From the NCBI GenBank assembly GCA_902806105.1, contig CADCVI010000008.1:1-17919 (forward strand): a stretch of DNA of 17,919 nt, in the 5' to 3' direction. This DNA is from an uncultured Rubrobacteraceae bacterium. Lineage in GTDB: Bacteria > Actinomycetota > Rubrobacteria > Rubrobacterales > Rubrobacteraceae. This document shows, piece by piece, positions 8,934-16,137 of this stretch; the first letter of the stretch is position 1, and each line of letters starts with the position of its first letter. The notes under the pieces were generated by a model that searched no databases, was not told the origin of the DNA, and worked only from the letters and a program-made list of their open reading frames with translations. A program made the position numbers and the translations under genes.

Positions 8934-8962
8934 TTGCACAAGCTTTTGGCCGAGCGTAGGCT
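8934..8962 (+). promoter_or_regulatory. Candidate promoter of the mtl operon
   Basis: TTGCAC (8934-8939) and TAGGCT (8957-8962) are 17 bases apart, in a region clearly poorer in GC than its surroundings and about 55 bases before the mtlA start. The -10 is a poor match, as expected for an activator-dependent promoter such as those served by MtlR. No certain MtlR site is seen. Confidence 0.3.
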
Positions 8963-9015
8963 TTCGTTTCAGGGGGATCAAATCGTTGATAGAGGCAGAT
9001 GGGAAAGGAAGGGTT

Positions 9016-10503
9016 ATGGCCCAGGCCAGCATCGAAGGTGGTAAGGCCGATTCGGGACGTGGCGGCTTCAGGGTAAGGGTACAGAAGTTCGGCAGTTTCC
9101 TGAGCGGCATGGTGATGCCCAACATCGGGGCCTTTATCGCGTGGGGTTTGATCACGGCGCTTTTCATACCGGATGGTTGGATCCCGAACGAGCGGTTGGC
9201 GGAGTTGGTGGAGCCCACGATCCTCTACCTCTTGCCGCTCCTTATCGGTTACACGGGCGGTCGGTTGGTCCACGGCACGCGGGGCGGTGTCGTAGGCGCG
9301 GTAGCCACCATGGGCGTCATCGTTGGGAGCGACATCCCGATGCTCCTCGGCGCGCTCATAATGGGGCCGCTCGGCGGGTACGTAATCATGCAGCTCGACC
9401 GTCTGGTCGAAGGTAGGGTCCGCCAGGGCTTCGAGATGCTGGTGTCCACCTTCTCCGCAGGCATCGCGGGCGCCGTCCTCGCCATCGTCGGCGTCCTCGG
9501 CGCCGGTCCCCTCATCACCGCCGTGAGCAATGCCCTCGGGGCCGCGGTGGACTACATCGTGGCCCTGGGCCTCCTGCCCCTCGTGAGCATTATCGTCGAG
9601 CCGGCGAAGGTCCTTTTCCTGAACAACGCGATAAACCACGGCATCCTCTCGCCGCTCGCGATAGACCAGGCAAGGGAAGCTGGGAAGTCTATCCTCTTCC
9701 TCGTCGAGACCAACCCCGGGCCCGGGCTCGGGATCCTGCTGGCTTACACGTTCTTCGGGCGTGGCATCTCCAAGTCTTCGGCTCCGGGGGCTTCGATCAT
9801 TCACTTCTTCGGGGGCATCCACGAGATCTACTTCCCCTACGTCCTGATGAAGCCTGCGCTGGTGCTCGCGGCTATCGCCGGGGGAGCGAGCGGCCTGCTC
9901 ACCGCCACCATCTTCCAGGTCGGGCTCGTCTCGACCCCTGCGCCGGGGAGCATCGTCGCCATCCTGGCGCTCACGCCGAGGGGTGATTTCGTGGGCGTGA
10001 TCGCGGACGTTCTCGTAGCTACCACGGTGTCGTTCCTCGTGGCCTCCGTGATAATCCGCCGCTCTCCGGGGGACGAGGCTACGGAGGAAGGCGAGCTGAC
10101 GCAGGCCACGGCGCAGATGCAGACGATGAAGGGCAAGAAGAGCAGCGTGGCCGGCCCGCTCGCGGAGAACGGCAAGGAAGAGCCGTCCGGCGACCGGGAA
10201 GAGTCCTTCGACTACTCGCGGGTCAACAAGATCATCTTCGCCTGCGACGCAGGAATGGGGTCGAGCGCGATGGGCGCCTCCCTGCTCAAGAACAAGGCCA
10301 AGAAGGCTGGGCTGGACGTCGAGGTCAAGAACGCCTCGATAGCGCAGATACCGGACGACGCGGACATCGTCATCACGCACAAGGACCTGACCGACCGGGC
10401 GCGCCATAAGCTGCCCGGAGCCCGGCACGTCTCGGTCGACAACTTCCTCGGCAGCCCAAAGTACGACGAGCTGATAGACGAAATCTCCACTGCGCGCGTA
10501 TAA
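9016..10503 (+). CDS. mtlA: PTS mannitol-type transporter subunit EIICB
   Basis: Membrane permease and phosphotransferase of 495 residues that imports mannitol and phosphorylates it to mannitol-1-phosphate. The EIIC domain (about 15-345) has the conserved FGSFLSGMVMPNIGAFIAWGL-type start, LNNAINHG, and the mannitol-family signature GGIHEIYFPYVLMKP (266-280). A charged linker (about 355-400) follows. The EIIB domain (about 403-495) has the phosphorylatable Cys410 in FACDAGMGSSAMGA. There is no EIIA domain; it is encoded separately downstream. The ATG at 9016 follows AAAGGAAGGG; an in-frame ATG at 8917 lacks such a site and would add an unrelated 33-residue leader. It is the first gene of the mtlA-mtlR-mtlF-mtlD set. 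The family is certain; other hexitols or pentitols such as arabitol remain possible substrates. Confidence 0.93.
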   Translation: MAQASIEGGKADSGRGGFRVRVQKFGSFLSGMVMPNIGAFIAWGLITALFIPDGWIPNERLAELVEPTILYLLPLLIGYTGGRLVHGTRGGVVGAVATMGVIVGSDIPMLLGALIMGPLGGYVIMQLDRLVEGRVRQGFEMLVSTFSAGIAGAVLAIVGVLGAGPLITAVSNALGAAVDYIVALGLLPLVSIIVEPAKVLFLNNAINHGILSPLAIDQAREAGKSILFLVETNPGPGLGILLAYTFFGRGISKSSAPGASIIHFFGGIHEIYFPYVLMKPALVLAAIAGGASGLLTATIFQVGLVSTPAPGSIVAILALTPRGDFVGVIADVLVATTVSFLVASVIIRRSPGDEATEEGELTQATAQMQTMKGKKSSVAGPLAENGKEEPSGDREESFDYSRVNKIIFACDAGMGSSAMGASLLKNKAKKAGLDVEVKNASIAQIPDDADIVITHKDLTDRARHKLPGARHVSVDNFLGSPKYDELIDEISTARV

Positions 10504-10534
10504 GGGGGGCGAAGAGCAGACGGGCCGTTGCGCG

Positions 10535-12640
10535 ATGGGGCTCACGATCCGTGAGATACGGCTGATCGAGGTCCTGTTGCGCAACCCCGGGGTCCTCACC
10601 GCAGACGACCTGGCCGACCGGCTCGGGGTGAGCGTGCGGACCGTCCACCGTGACCTGCAACCGGCATCGACGTTTCTCGCCTCGCACGGCCTCACGCTCG
10701 TGAGGAAGTCGGGGCGGGGGATCATGGTCGAAGGTCCGGCCCCGGCCCGAACAAGGGCGCTTGAGGAGTCGATCAGGATGCGTTCCATCGCGCTGACGCC
10801 GGAGGAGAGGCGGGTCTCCCTGCTCGGCGTACTGCTCGGCTCCGACGAGCCGATAAAGCTTCGGGCGCTGGCGAGCCGCTCGAAGGTCTCGGTAGGAACG
10901 GTCAGCCGAGACCTCGACGAGGCGGAGGACTGGCTGGCGGCCTTCGGGCTCTCGCTCCTGCGCAAGCGCGGCTACGGCATCCAGGTGCTCGGCGCCGAGG
11001 GCGACCGCCGCCAGGCGATGAGCGAACTCGTCTTGCAGTACCTCGACGAGGCAGCGTTCCTCTCCTACCCGGAAACACCCGGCGAGCATCCCGCGGACTA
11101 TGCCGGCTCCATGGAGCGCATCTCCGGCGGCCTGATGGGGATGATCGACGAGGGCCGGCTCCGAGTGGTGAAGACCCTGACCGGGGAGGTGGTGAAGGGC
11201 CTCCCGTACGCCATCGCCGACAGCGCCTTCGTAAACCTGAGCGTCCACGTGGCGCTGATGATCGAACGCCTCCTTCGGGGCGGCGAGATCGAGATGGATG
11301 TCGAAGACCTGCAAAGGCTGCGCGAGACGTCCGAGTACGAGAACGCCCGGAACCTGGCCCGAGCCATAGGGGAAGAGTTCCGGCTCGACGTACCTGAGGG
11401 AGAGGTCGCCTACATAACCCAGCACCTGCGCGGCACGAAGCTCCGCCAGGACGACGAGCTGGACCGTTACTTCGAGAGTTCCGACCTGGAGATCGCCTCG
11501 AGGGTGAAGGCCCTGATCCACGGGTTGTCCGAGCAGACCGGGGTGACCCTCGTCGGGGATAGCTCCCTGTATACGGGGCTCCTCGCTCACGTGGAGCGGG
11601 CCATACACCGGCTGCGAGAGAACATGAGGATCTCCAACCCGCTGCTCTCGGAGATGAAGGAGAACTACCCGGCCCTCTTCGACCTCGTGGACCGGGGGAT
11701 GAAGAAAGTGTTCGTCGAGGACGAGATCCCCGAAGAGGAGGTCGGGTTCGTCGCTATGCACTTCGGGGCGGCGCTCGACCGCGCGCAGGGAGACTTCCCG
11801 AACAGCGTGCTGATCATCTGCCCCAGCGGCATCAGCTCCTCCAGGATACTCACCTCCAGGCTGGAGAGGGCTTTCCCGCAGATCCGGCGGGTCCACAACG
11901 CCTCGTTGTTCGAGCTGGGCAAGCTCGACGCGGACGAGTTCGACCTGGTCGTCTCCACGGTCCCCCTGCACATCCCCGACGGGTCGTACGTGCAGGTCCG
12001 GCCCCTGCTCTCCGAGGATGAGATCGACGAGATCAGGGACCACCTCAGGGGGAAGATGCTCGGCGTCCGTCCGGCGGACCGCGCGGTCTCCGAGTCGTTG
12101 GAGGTCTTCGGCGGGGGTCAGGAGAAGCTGCGCCAGATGGCGGAGGCTACGCAGCTTATCGCCGAGCTCGTGGACGACGTCTTCCTGGGGCGCCACGAGG
12201 CGGGCGGCTCCGTCCGGGAGGCGGTGCACCGGATGTGCGTCTCGCTCGCCATGCGGGGGCTCGTCTCCGACCCGCGAAGCCTGGAGGCCAGCTTGCTGGC
12301 GCGCATGGAGCTCGGCGGCATAGGGATTCCGGGGACCGCGCTGGCCCTGTTTCACGCCCGCGACGCCGCCGTCGGCCGGCCCGCCTTCTCCCTGCACGAC
12401 TTCGACGAGCCCCTGGAGATAGAAGGGATGGACGGCGCGATGATGCGGGTGCGCCGGACCCTGCTGATGGTCGCGCCGCTCGACATCTCCACGGTAGCCC
12501 TCGAAGCCATAAGCGAGATCTCCGTCGCGATGGTCGAGCAACCGGCGGAGCGCAAGACCTTCGAGGACGGCTCGGAGGCCGAGGTCGTGGCGGTGCTCCA
12601 GAACATCTTCAGGCGCTACCTGCACGACAAACTCTCATGA
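10535..12640 (+). CDS. mtlR: MtlR: PRD-containing activator of the mannitol operon
   Basis: A 701-residue transcription activator of the BglG/MtlR/LicR type, regulated by PTS phosphorylation. Domains in order: winged helix (about 3-60, TADDLADRLGVSVRTVHRDL), a second HTH/Mga-like part (about 95-150), PRD1 with His238 and His297, PRD2 with His352 and His409, an EIIB-like domain with Cys429 (IICPSGISSSR) and an EIIA-like domain with His607 (GIGIPGTALALFHAR). In Bacillus and Geobacillus MtlR, HPr phosphorylates PRD2 to activate, while EIIA/EIIB phosphorylation of PRD and EIIB-like sites inhibits; all these residues are present here. The ATG at 10535 follows mtlA by 31 bases and the stop is 13 bases before mtlF. 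Its position inside the operon follows the mtlARFD order of Geobacillus and Clostridium. Confidence 0.92.
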   Translation: MGLTIREIRLIEVLLRNPGVLTADDLADRLGVSVRTVHRDLQPASTFLASHGLTLVRKSGRGIMVEGPAPARTRALEESIRMRSIALTPEERRVSLLGVLLGSDEPIKLRALASRSKVSVGTVSRDLDEAEDWLAAFGLSLLRKRGYGIQVLGAEGDRRQAMSELVLQYLDEAAFLSYPETPGEHPADYAGSMERISGGLMGMIDEGRLRVVKTLTGEVVKGLPYAIADSAFVNLSVHVALMIERLLRGGEIEMDVEDLQRLRETSEYENARNLARAIGEEFRLDVPEGEVAYITQHLRGTKLRQDDELDRYFESSDLEIASRVKALIHGLSEQTGVTLVGDSSLYTGLLAHVERAIHRLRENMRISNPLLSEMKENYPALFDLVDRGMKKVFVEDEIPEEEVGFVAMHFGAALDRAQGDFPNSVLIICPSGISSSRILTSRLERAFPQIRRVHNASLFELGKLDADEFDLVVSTVPLHIPDGSYVQVRPLLSEDEIDEIRDHLRGKMLGVRPADRAVSESLEVFGGGQEKLRQMAEATQLIAELVDDVFLGRHEAGGSVREAVHRMCVSLAMRGLVSDPRSLEASLLARMELGGIGIPGTALALFHARDAAVGRPAFSLHDFDEPLEIEGMDGAMMRVRRTLLMVAPLDISTVALEAISEISVAMVEQPAERKTFEDGSEAEVVAVLQNIFRRYLHDKLS

Positions 12641-12653
12641 AAGGAGCCTGGAT

Positions 12654-13088
12654 ATGTCCGAGATATTGACGTCGAAGACCGTCGAGCTGGGGGCGAGCCT
12701 GAGCAGTAGGGACGAGGCGATCCGGCGGGCCGGCACGCTGCTCGTGGAGAACGGGCACGTGGACGAGCGCTACGTGGACTCGATGTTCGAGCGCGAGAAG
12801 TCGGTCTCGACGTACATGGGCAACGCGGTCGCGATACCGCACGGCACCAACGATTCCAAGCAGTGGGTGACGAGGTCCGGGCTCTCCATCATCACCGTGC
12901 CGGACGGGGTGGAGTACGGGGACGGCGAGGTAGCGAAGCTCGTCATCGGCATCGCCGGCAAGGGCGACGACCACCTGGACATCCTCTCCAAGATCTCGCT
13001 CGTCGTCGCCGAGGAGGAGAACGTCGAGAGGATCGTGCAGGCAAAGACCAAGGAGGAACTGCTGGCGATCTTCGACGAGGCGACCTAG
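12654..13088 (+). CDS. mtlF: PTS mannitol EIIA component
   Basis: Cytoplasmic phosphocarrier of 144 residues, the usual size of stand-alone mannitol/fructose-type EIIA. It accepts phosphate from HPr on a histidine and passes it to Cys410 of the EIIB domain of MtlA. The active site is His63 in NAVAIPHGTND. Other family marks are EAIRRAGTLLVENGHVDERYVDSMFERE (21-48) and the end GKGDDHLDILSKISLVVAEEENVERI. The ATG at 12654 has a GAAAGGAG ribosome site and stands 13 bases after mtlR; mtlD begins two bases after its stop. It also probably feeds the regulatory phosphorylation of MtlR. The specificity call rests mostly on the neighbours, since mannitol and fructose EIIA domains are alike. Confidence 0.92.
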   Translation: MSEILTSKTVELGASLSSRDEAIRRAGTLLVENGHVDERYVDSMFEREKSVSTYMGNAVAIPHGTNDSKQWVTRSGLSIITVPDGVEYGDGEVAKLVIGIAGKGDDHLDILSKISLVVAEEENVERIVQAKTKEELLAIFDEAT

Positions 13089-13090
13089 AG

Positions 13091-13594
13091 ATGCGCGCCG
13101 TACACTTCGGAGCCGGCAACATCGGGCGCGGGTTTATAGGCCAGCTTCTTCACGAATCGGGCTACGACATCACCTTCGTGGACGTCCGCGACGACGTGGT
13201 GAACGCCCTCAAGACGGAGGGACGCTACGACGTCATCCTGGCCGACGAGGGCGAGGAGCACATCCCGGTGGATCGGGTTACCGCGCTCCACTCCGGCTGG
13301 GACGCCGAGGAGGTGACGGAGCGGTTGGCGGAGGCGGACCTCGTCACCACGGCCGTCGGCCCGTCCATCCTGCCGGTTATAGCGCCAGCGATAGCCAAGG
13401 GACTCCTGGAGCGGGCCCGGCTCGGGGGCGCGCCCGTGAACGTGATCGCCTGCGAGAACATGGTGGGGGCGAGCCAGGCGCTCAGGGGTTTCGTGATGGA
13501 GCACGTGCCGGACGAGAGCGCGGAGGAGATCGAGAAGGTCGCCGGTTTCCCGAACGCGGCGGTCGACCGCATCGTGCCGGAGTACCAGGCATGA
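13091..13594 (+). CDS. mtlD: Mannitol-1-phosphate 5-dehydrogenase, N-terminal part (split gene)
   Basis: MtlD oxidises mannitol-1-phosphate to fructose-6-phosphate with NAD+. This ORF gives the Rossmann domain only: MRAVHFGAGNIGRGFIG (1-17, NAD-binding GAGNIGRG), FVDVRDDVVNAL, VTTAVGPSILPVIAPAIAKGL, NVIACENMVGAS and AVDRIVP. It stops after 167 residues at TGA 13592-13594, just where family members go on directly into a second domain. The ATG of the next ORF overlaps this stop (ATGA), and that ORF continues the same protein in another frame. The ATG at 13091 comes two bases after the mtlF stop with a weak ribosome site, consistent with coupled translation. Either one base is missing near 13585-13591 (true frameshift or assembly error) or the enzyme is made as two chains. 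Confidence 0.85.
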   Translation: MRAVHFGAGNIGRGFIGQLLHESGYDITFVDVRDDVVNALKTEGRYDVILADEGEEHIPVDRVTALHSGWDAEEVTERLAEADLVTTAVGPSILPVIAPAIAKGLLERARLGGAPVNVIACENMVGASQALRGFVMEHVPDESAEEIEKVAGFPNAAVDRIVPEYQA

Positions 13595-14235
13595 GCGTGG
13601 ACGTGCTGGTAGAGCCCTTCTACGAGTGGGTAGTCGACGCCTCCCAGATCAAGGGTGTCCGCCCGGACGTCTCAGGCATCACCTACGTCGAGGACCCTCT
13701 ACCCTACATCGAGAGGAAGCTGCTCACCGTAAACACGGGCCACTCGGCGATAGCCTACCTGGGATACGCGCGCGGCAGGGCGACGATCCATGCCGCCCTC
13801 GAAGACGACGGCGTGCGCGACATAACTTCAAGGGCGCTCGAGGAGACCGGCCTGCTGCTCGCCCGGGAGCACGGCTTCGCCCCGGAGGCACTTCGCGTGT
13901 ACCGGCAGAAAGTCCTCTCCCGCTTCGAGAACCCCCGGATCTCGGACGAAGTGACGAGGGTGGCGCGCGCCCCGATCCGCAAGCTCGGACACGACGAGCG
14001 GTTCGTCTCCCCGGCCCTGCGCCTCCTGGAGACCGGCCATACGCCGACCCATCTGGCCATAGTCATAGGTGCCGTGCTGCGCTTCGACCACCCGCAAGAC
14101 GAGGAAGCCGTGGAGCTGCAAGAGACCATACGCGCGGAAGGCGAACGTTCCGCTCTATCCCGCTACGCCGGGATTGAGCAGGATCATCCGCTCGTGGATC
14201 TGGTCCTGGAGCACTCGAACCGTATCCTGGGGTAG
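13591..14235 (+). CDS. mtlD: Mannitol-1-phosphate 5-dehydrogenase, C-terminal part (split gene)
   Basis: This 214-residue ORF is the helical substrate-binding domain of MtlD. It begins SVDVLVEPFYEWVVD, which in intact proteins follows the 'AVDRIVP' segment found at the end of the previous ORF. The catalytic pattern of the polyol-specific long-chain dehydrogenases is present in ERKLLTVNTGH: Lys43, Asn48 and His51. Further family segments are YLGYARGRATI, SRFENPRISDEVTRVARAPIRKL and a C-terminal helix. The two ORFs together make 381 residues, essentially the length of E. coli MtlD (382). The ATG at 13591 overlaps the upstream TGA and has GGAG eight bases upstream, so re-initiation is possible. 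The domain cannot act as a dehydrogenase without the NAD-binding half. Confidence 0.85.
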   Translation: MSVDVLVEPFYEWVVDASQIKGVRPDVSGITYVEDPLPYIERKLLTVNTGHSAIAYLGYARGRATIHAALEDDGVRDITSRALEETGLLLAREHGFAPEALRVYRQKVLSRFENPRISDEVTRVARAPIRKLGHDERFVSPALRLLETGHTPTHLAIVIGAVLRFDHPQDEEAVELQETIRAEGERSALSRYAGIEQDHPLVDLVLEHSNRILG

Positions 14236-14267
14236 GCGCCGCGCCGGGGTGAGGGAAAGGAGCCGAA

Positions 14268-15785
14268 ATGAGCGACGATCTGCTGCTGGGCGTGGACATA
14301 GGGACGTCCGGCACGAAGGGCGTGCTTGCCAGGCCGGATGGTGAGGTGCTCGGCATCGCCGAGAGGACGTACGAGCTCTTGCTACCCCGTCCCGGGTGGG
14401 CCGAACACGACGCGGAAGAGATGTGGTGGAGGGGCTTCAGCGAGGTCTGTGCGGAGCTCCTCGAGAAGACCGGGGGCGGTTCCGTGGCGGCCGCGTGCAT
14501 CAGCGGCATCGGTCCGTGCTTTCTCGCCGCCGACCGGGAAGGAAGGCCCCTCAGGAACGCAATCCTTTATGGCGTGGACACCCGGGCCTCGAAGGAGGTC
14601 GACGAGCTCACGAGGAAGTACGGGAACGCGGACATCACCAGGCGCTGCGGCAACCCGCTGAGCGCACAATCCGTGGGACCAAAGATCGCGTGGCTCGCGC
14701 GCAACGAGCCAGATGTCTACGAGCAGACGCGCTACTTCTTCATGGCGCACACGTTCGTCGCCCACAGGCTCACCGGGGCTTACGTCCTGGATCACGCCTC
14801 GGCCAGCATGTGCGAGCCGCTCTACCACACGGGGGAGAATCGCTGGATCGAGGACTGGTGCGAAGACGTGGCGCCGGGCCTCGAGATGCCCGAGCTTCGC
14901 TGGTCGGCGGACGTAGCTGGCAGGATCACCGAAGAAGGGGCCCGGGCGACGGGCCTGCCCGAGGGCATCCCGGTGGCCGTGGGGACCACGGACAGCTTCG
15001 CCGACAGCCTGAGCGTAGGGGTCAGGGAGCCCGGCGACGCCATAATCATCTACGGCTCGACCATGTCGATCATCGTGGTCGCCGAAGAGCCGCTGCCTTC
15101 CAGCAACCTGTGGAGCAACGCCCACCTCTTCGAGGGCACCTACAACCTTTCGAGCGGCATGGCTACCTCCGGTTCGCTGACGGGATGGCTCAAGAAGATC
15201 TCCGGCGACAAGCCCTTCGAGGAGCTTACGGAGGAGGCCGCCGGGGTTCCTCCAGGCTCGGACGGGCTGGTCGTGCTGCCGTACTTCGCCGGGGAGCGGA
15301 CGCCGCTCCTGGACCCGGACGCGCGAGGCGTGATGTGCGGCCTCACCCTGGGCCACGGGCGCGGCCACCTCTACCGGGCGCTCCTGGAGGGTACCGCGTT
15401 CGGGGCGCGCCACCTCCTGGAGGTCGTGAACGAGACGGGTGGAGAGGGCGAGCGCGTCGTCGCCGTCGGCGGAGGGACGAAGGGGGGCCTGTGGACCCAG
15501 ATCATCTCCGACGTCACCGGTATGACGCAGAAGCTCCCGCAACAAACCGTCGGCGCCTGCTACGGCGACGCCATGCTGGCCGGCATCGCCTGCGGCCTGC
15601 TGGACCGCGACACCCGGTGGACCTCCATGGCCGACACCGTCGTGCCGGATCCGGAGAATCGCGGGATCTACGACGAACTCTACGCCATCTACAGAGACCT
15701 CTACCCGGCAACGCGCCAGCAAGCCCACGCCCTCGCGAACATACAAACGAGGGGAGACGCGGTCCTGGAAGAATCGTCGACGTAG
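14268..15785 (+). CDS. FGGY-family carbohydrate kinase (xylulokinase-like)
   Basis: Cytoplasmic sugar kinase of 505 residues in the FGGY family, which phosphorylates ketoses or polyols such as xylulose, ribulose, gluconate or glycerol with ATP. Visible motifs are the first phosphate loop LGVDIGTSGTKGVL (7-20), PGWAEHDAEEMW (41-52, family 'W.Eqdp..ww'), GTTDSFADSLSVGV with the probable catalytic base Asp242, YFAGERTPLLDPDARGVMCGL, and the second ATP-binding part VAVGGGTKGGLWTQIISDVTG (398-418). It is closest in pattern to xylulokinases, but GTTDS replaces the GGGDN usual there. A strong GGAAAGGAG precedes the ATG; the gap to mtlD is 32 bases. A mannitol pathway giving fructose-6-phosphate does not need this kinase, so the operon may also handle a pentitol such as arabitol via xylulose. 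Confidence 0.85.
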   Translation: MSDDLLLGVDIGTSGTKGVLARPDGEVLGIAERTYELLLPRPGWAEHDAEEMWWRGFSEVCAELLEKTGGGSVAAACISGIGPCFLAADREGRPLRNAILYGVDTRASKEVDELTRKYGNADITRRCGNPLSAQSVGPKIAWLARNEPDVYEQTRYFFMAHTFVAHRLTGAYVLDHASASMCEPLYHTGENRWIEDWCEDVAPGLEMPELRWSADVAGRITEEGARATGLPEGIPVAVGTTDSFADSLSVGVREPGDAIIIYGSTMSIIVVAEEPLPSSNLWSNAHLFEGTYNLSSGMATSGSLTGWLKKISGDKPFEELTEEAAGVPPGSDGLVVLPYFAGERTPLLDPDARGVMCGLTLGHGRGHLYRALLEGTAFGARHLLEVVNETGGEGERVVAVGGGTKGGLWTQIISDVTGMTQKLPQQTVGACYGDAMLAGIACGLLDRDTRWTSMADTVVPDPENRGIYDELYAIYRDLYPATRQQAHALANIQTRGDAVLEESST

Positions 15786-15821
15786 AGGGGAACGCAGGAT
15801 CGAGGGAGCGAGGAAAGGCAG

Positions 15822-16061
15822 ATGGTAGAGAAAGGAGCGATGGCCGTACCGGCGGCCGGTTTGCACGCCAGGTTCATCAACGAAGCCAAGTACTACTCGT
15901 CGGAGATGCCCGTCGTCAAGAACAGGATAAGGGCCAATGCGAAGGGCTCGCTGCGGCACATGGCGCACGGAGAGAAGGTCGGGGCGGAGGGCGAGCAGGC
16001 AACCGTGGACGCAGTCGTCGCCATCCCCGGGGCCAGGTACACCATCTCCTCCGGGCTGTAG
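15822..16061 (+). CDS. Diverged HPr-like phosphocarrier protein
   Basis: A 79-residue protein with the HPr active-site segment AGLHAR: His15 and Arg17 fall at exactly the classical HPr positions. A second match is RANAKGSLRHMAHGEKVG (37-54), resembling the HPr segment 'vNaKSi.glm.lg...G'. It departs from canonical HPr: the Pro after HAR is Phe18, the regulatory Ser46 position is Gly42, about four residues are lost between, and the C-terminus is short and odd (AIPGARYTISSGL). HPr carries phosphate from enzyme I to EIIA; here it would serve MtlF and MtlR. The ATG at 15822 follows GAGGAAAGG; Met7 is an alternative. It lies between the FGGY kinase and PPDK genes. Whether it is active or has decayed cannot be told by eye. 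Confidence 0.65.
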   Translation: MVEKGAMAVPAAGLHARFINEAKYYSSEMPVVKNRIRANAKGSLRHMAHGEKVGAEGEQATVDAVVAIPGARYTISSGL

Positions 16062-16078
16062 AGGAAAGGTTGTGTGTG

Positions 16079-16108
16079 CCCGCCGCGGGGACCAAGCTTT
16101 ACGGCGGG
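16079..16108 (+). promoter_or_regulatory. Intercistronic hairpin between HPr-like gene and ppdK
   Basis: CCCGCCG (16079-16085) and CGGCGGG (16102-16108) make a perfect 7-bp GC stem with a 16-base loop in the 76-base gap before ppdK. No run of T follows, so it is not a standard terminator. It could stabilise or cleave the mRNA, or attenuate expression of ppdK relative to the PTS genes. Confidence 0.4.
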
Positions 16109-16137
16109 TATGAGGAAGCGGAAGTGGGAGGACGACC

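Larger units (their letters stand above)
8490..9015 (+). other. Non-coding region upstream of the mtl operon
   Basis: This 526-base stretch holds no gene that I recognise; open frames on either strand (for example 8595-8768 +) match no family and lack good ribosome sites. It does hold two adjacent palindromes, CATGGAA-CGC-TTCCATG (8740-8756) and ATGGC-G-GCCAT (8759-8769), and AAGCATGGAA occurs twice (8591-8600 and 8737-8746). No clear terminator follows the ABC gene. The last 100 bases are poorer in GC and probably carry the mtl promoter. It may contain a decayed gene. Confidence 0.5.

Noticed and set aside
8917..9015. Longer mtlA starting at ATG 8917
   Set aside because: No ribosome site precedes it and the added 33 residues do not look like the MtlA N-terminus, while ATG 9016 has AAAGGAAGGG.
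10373..12625. Minus-strand open frame of 750 codons opposite mtlR
   Set aside because: It mirrors mtlR codons; the product is rich in His, Glu, Arg and Val with no domain.
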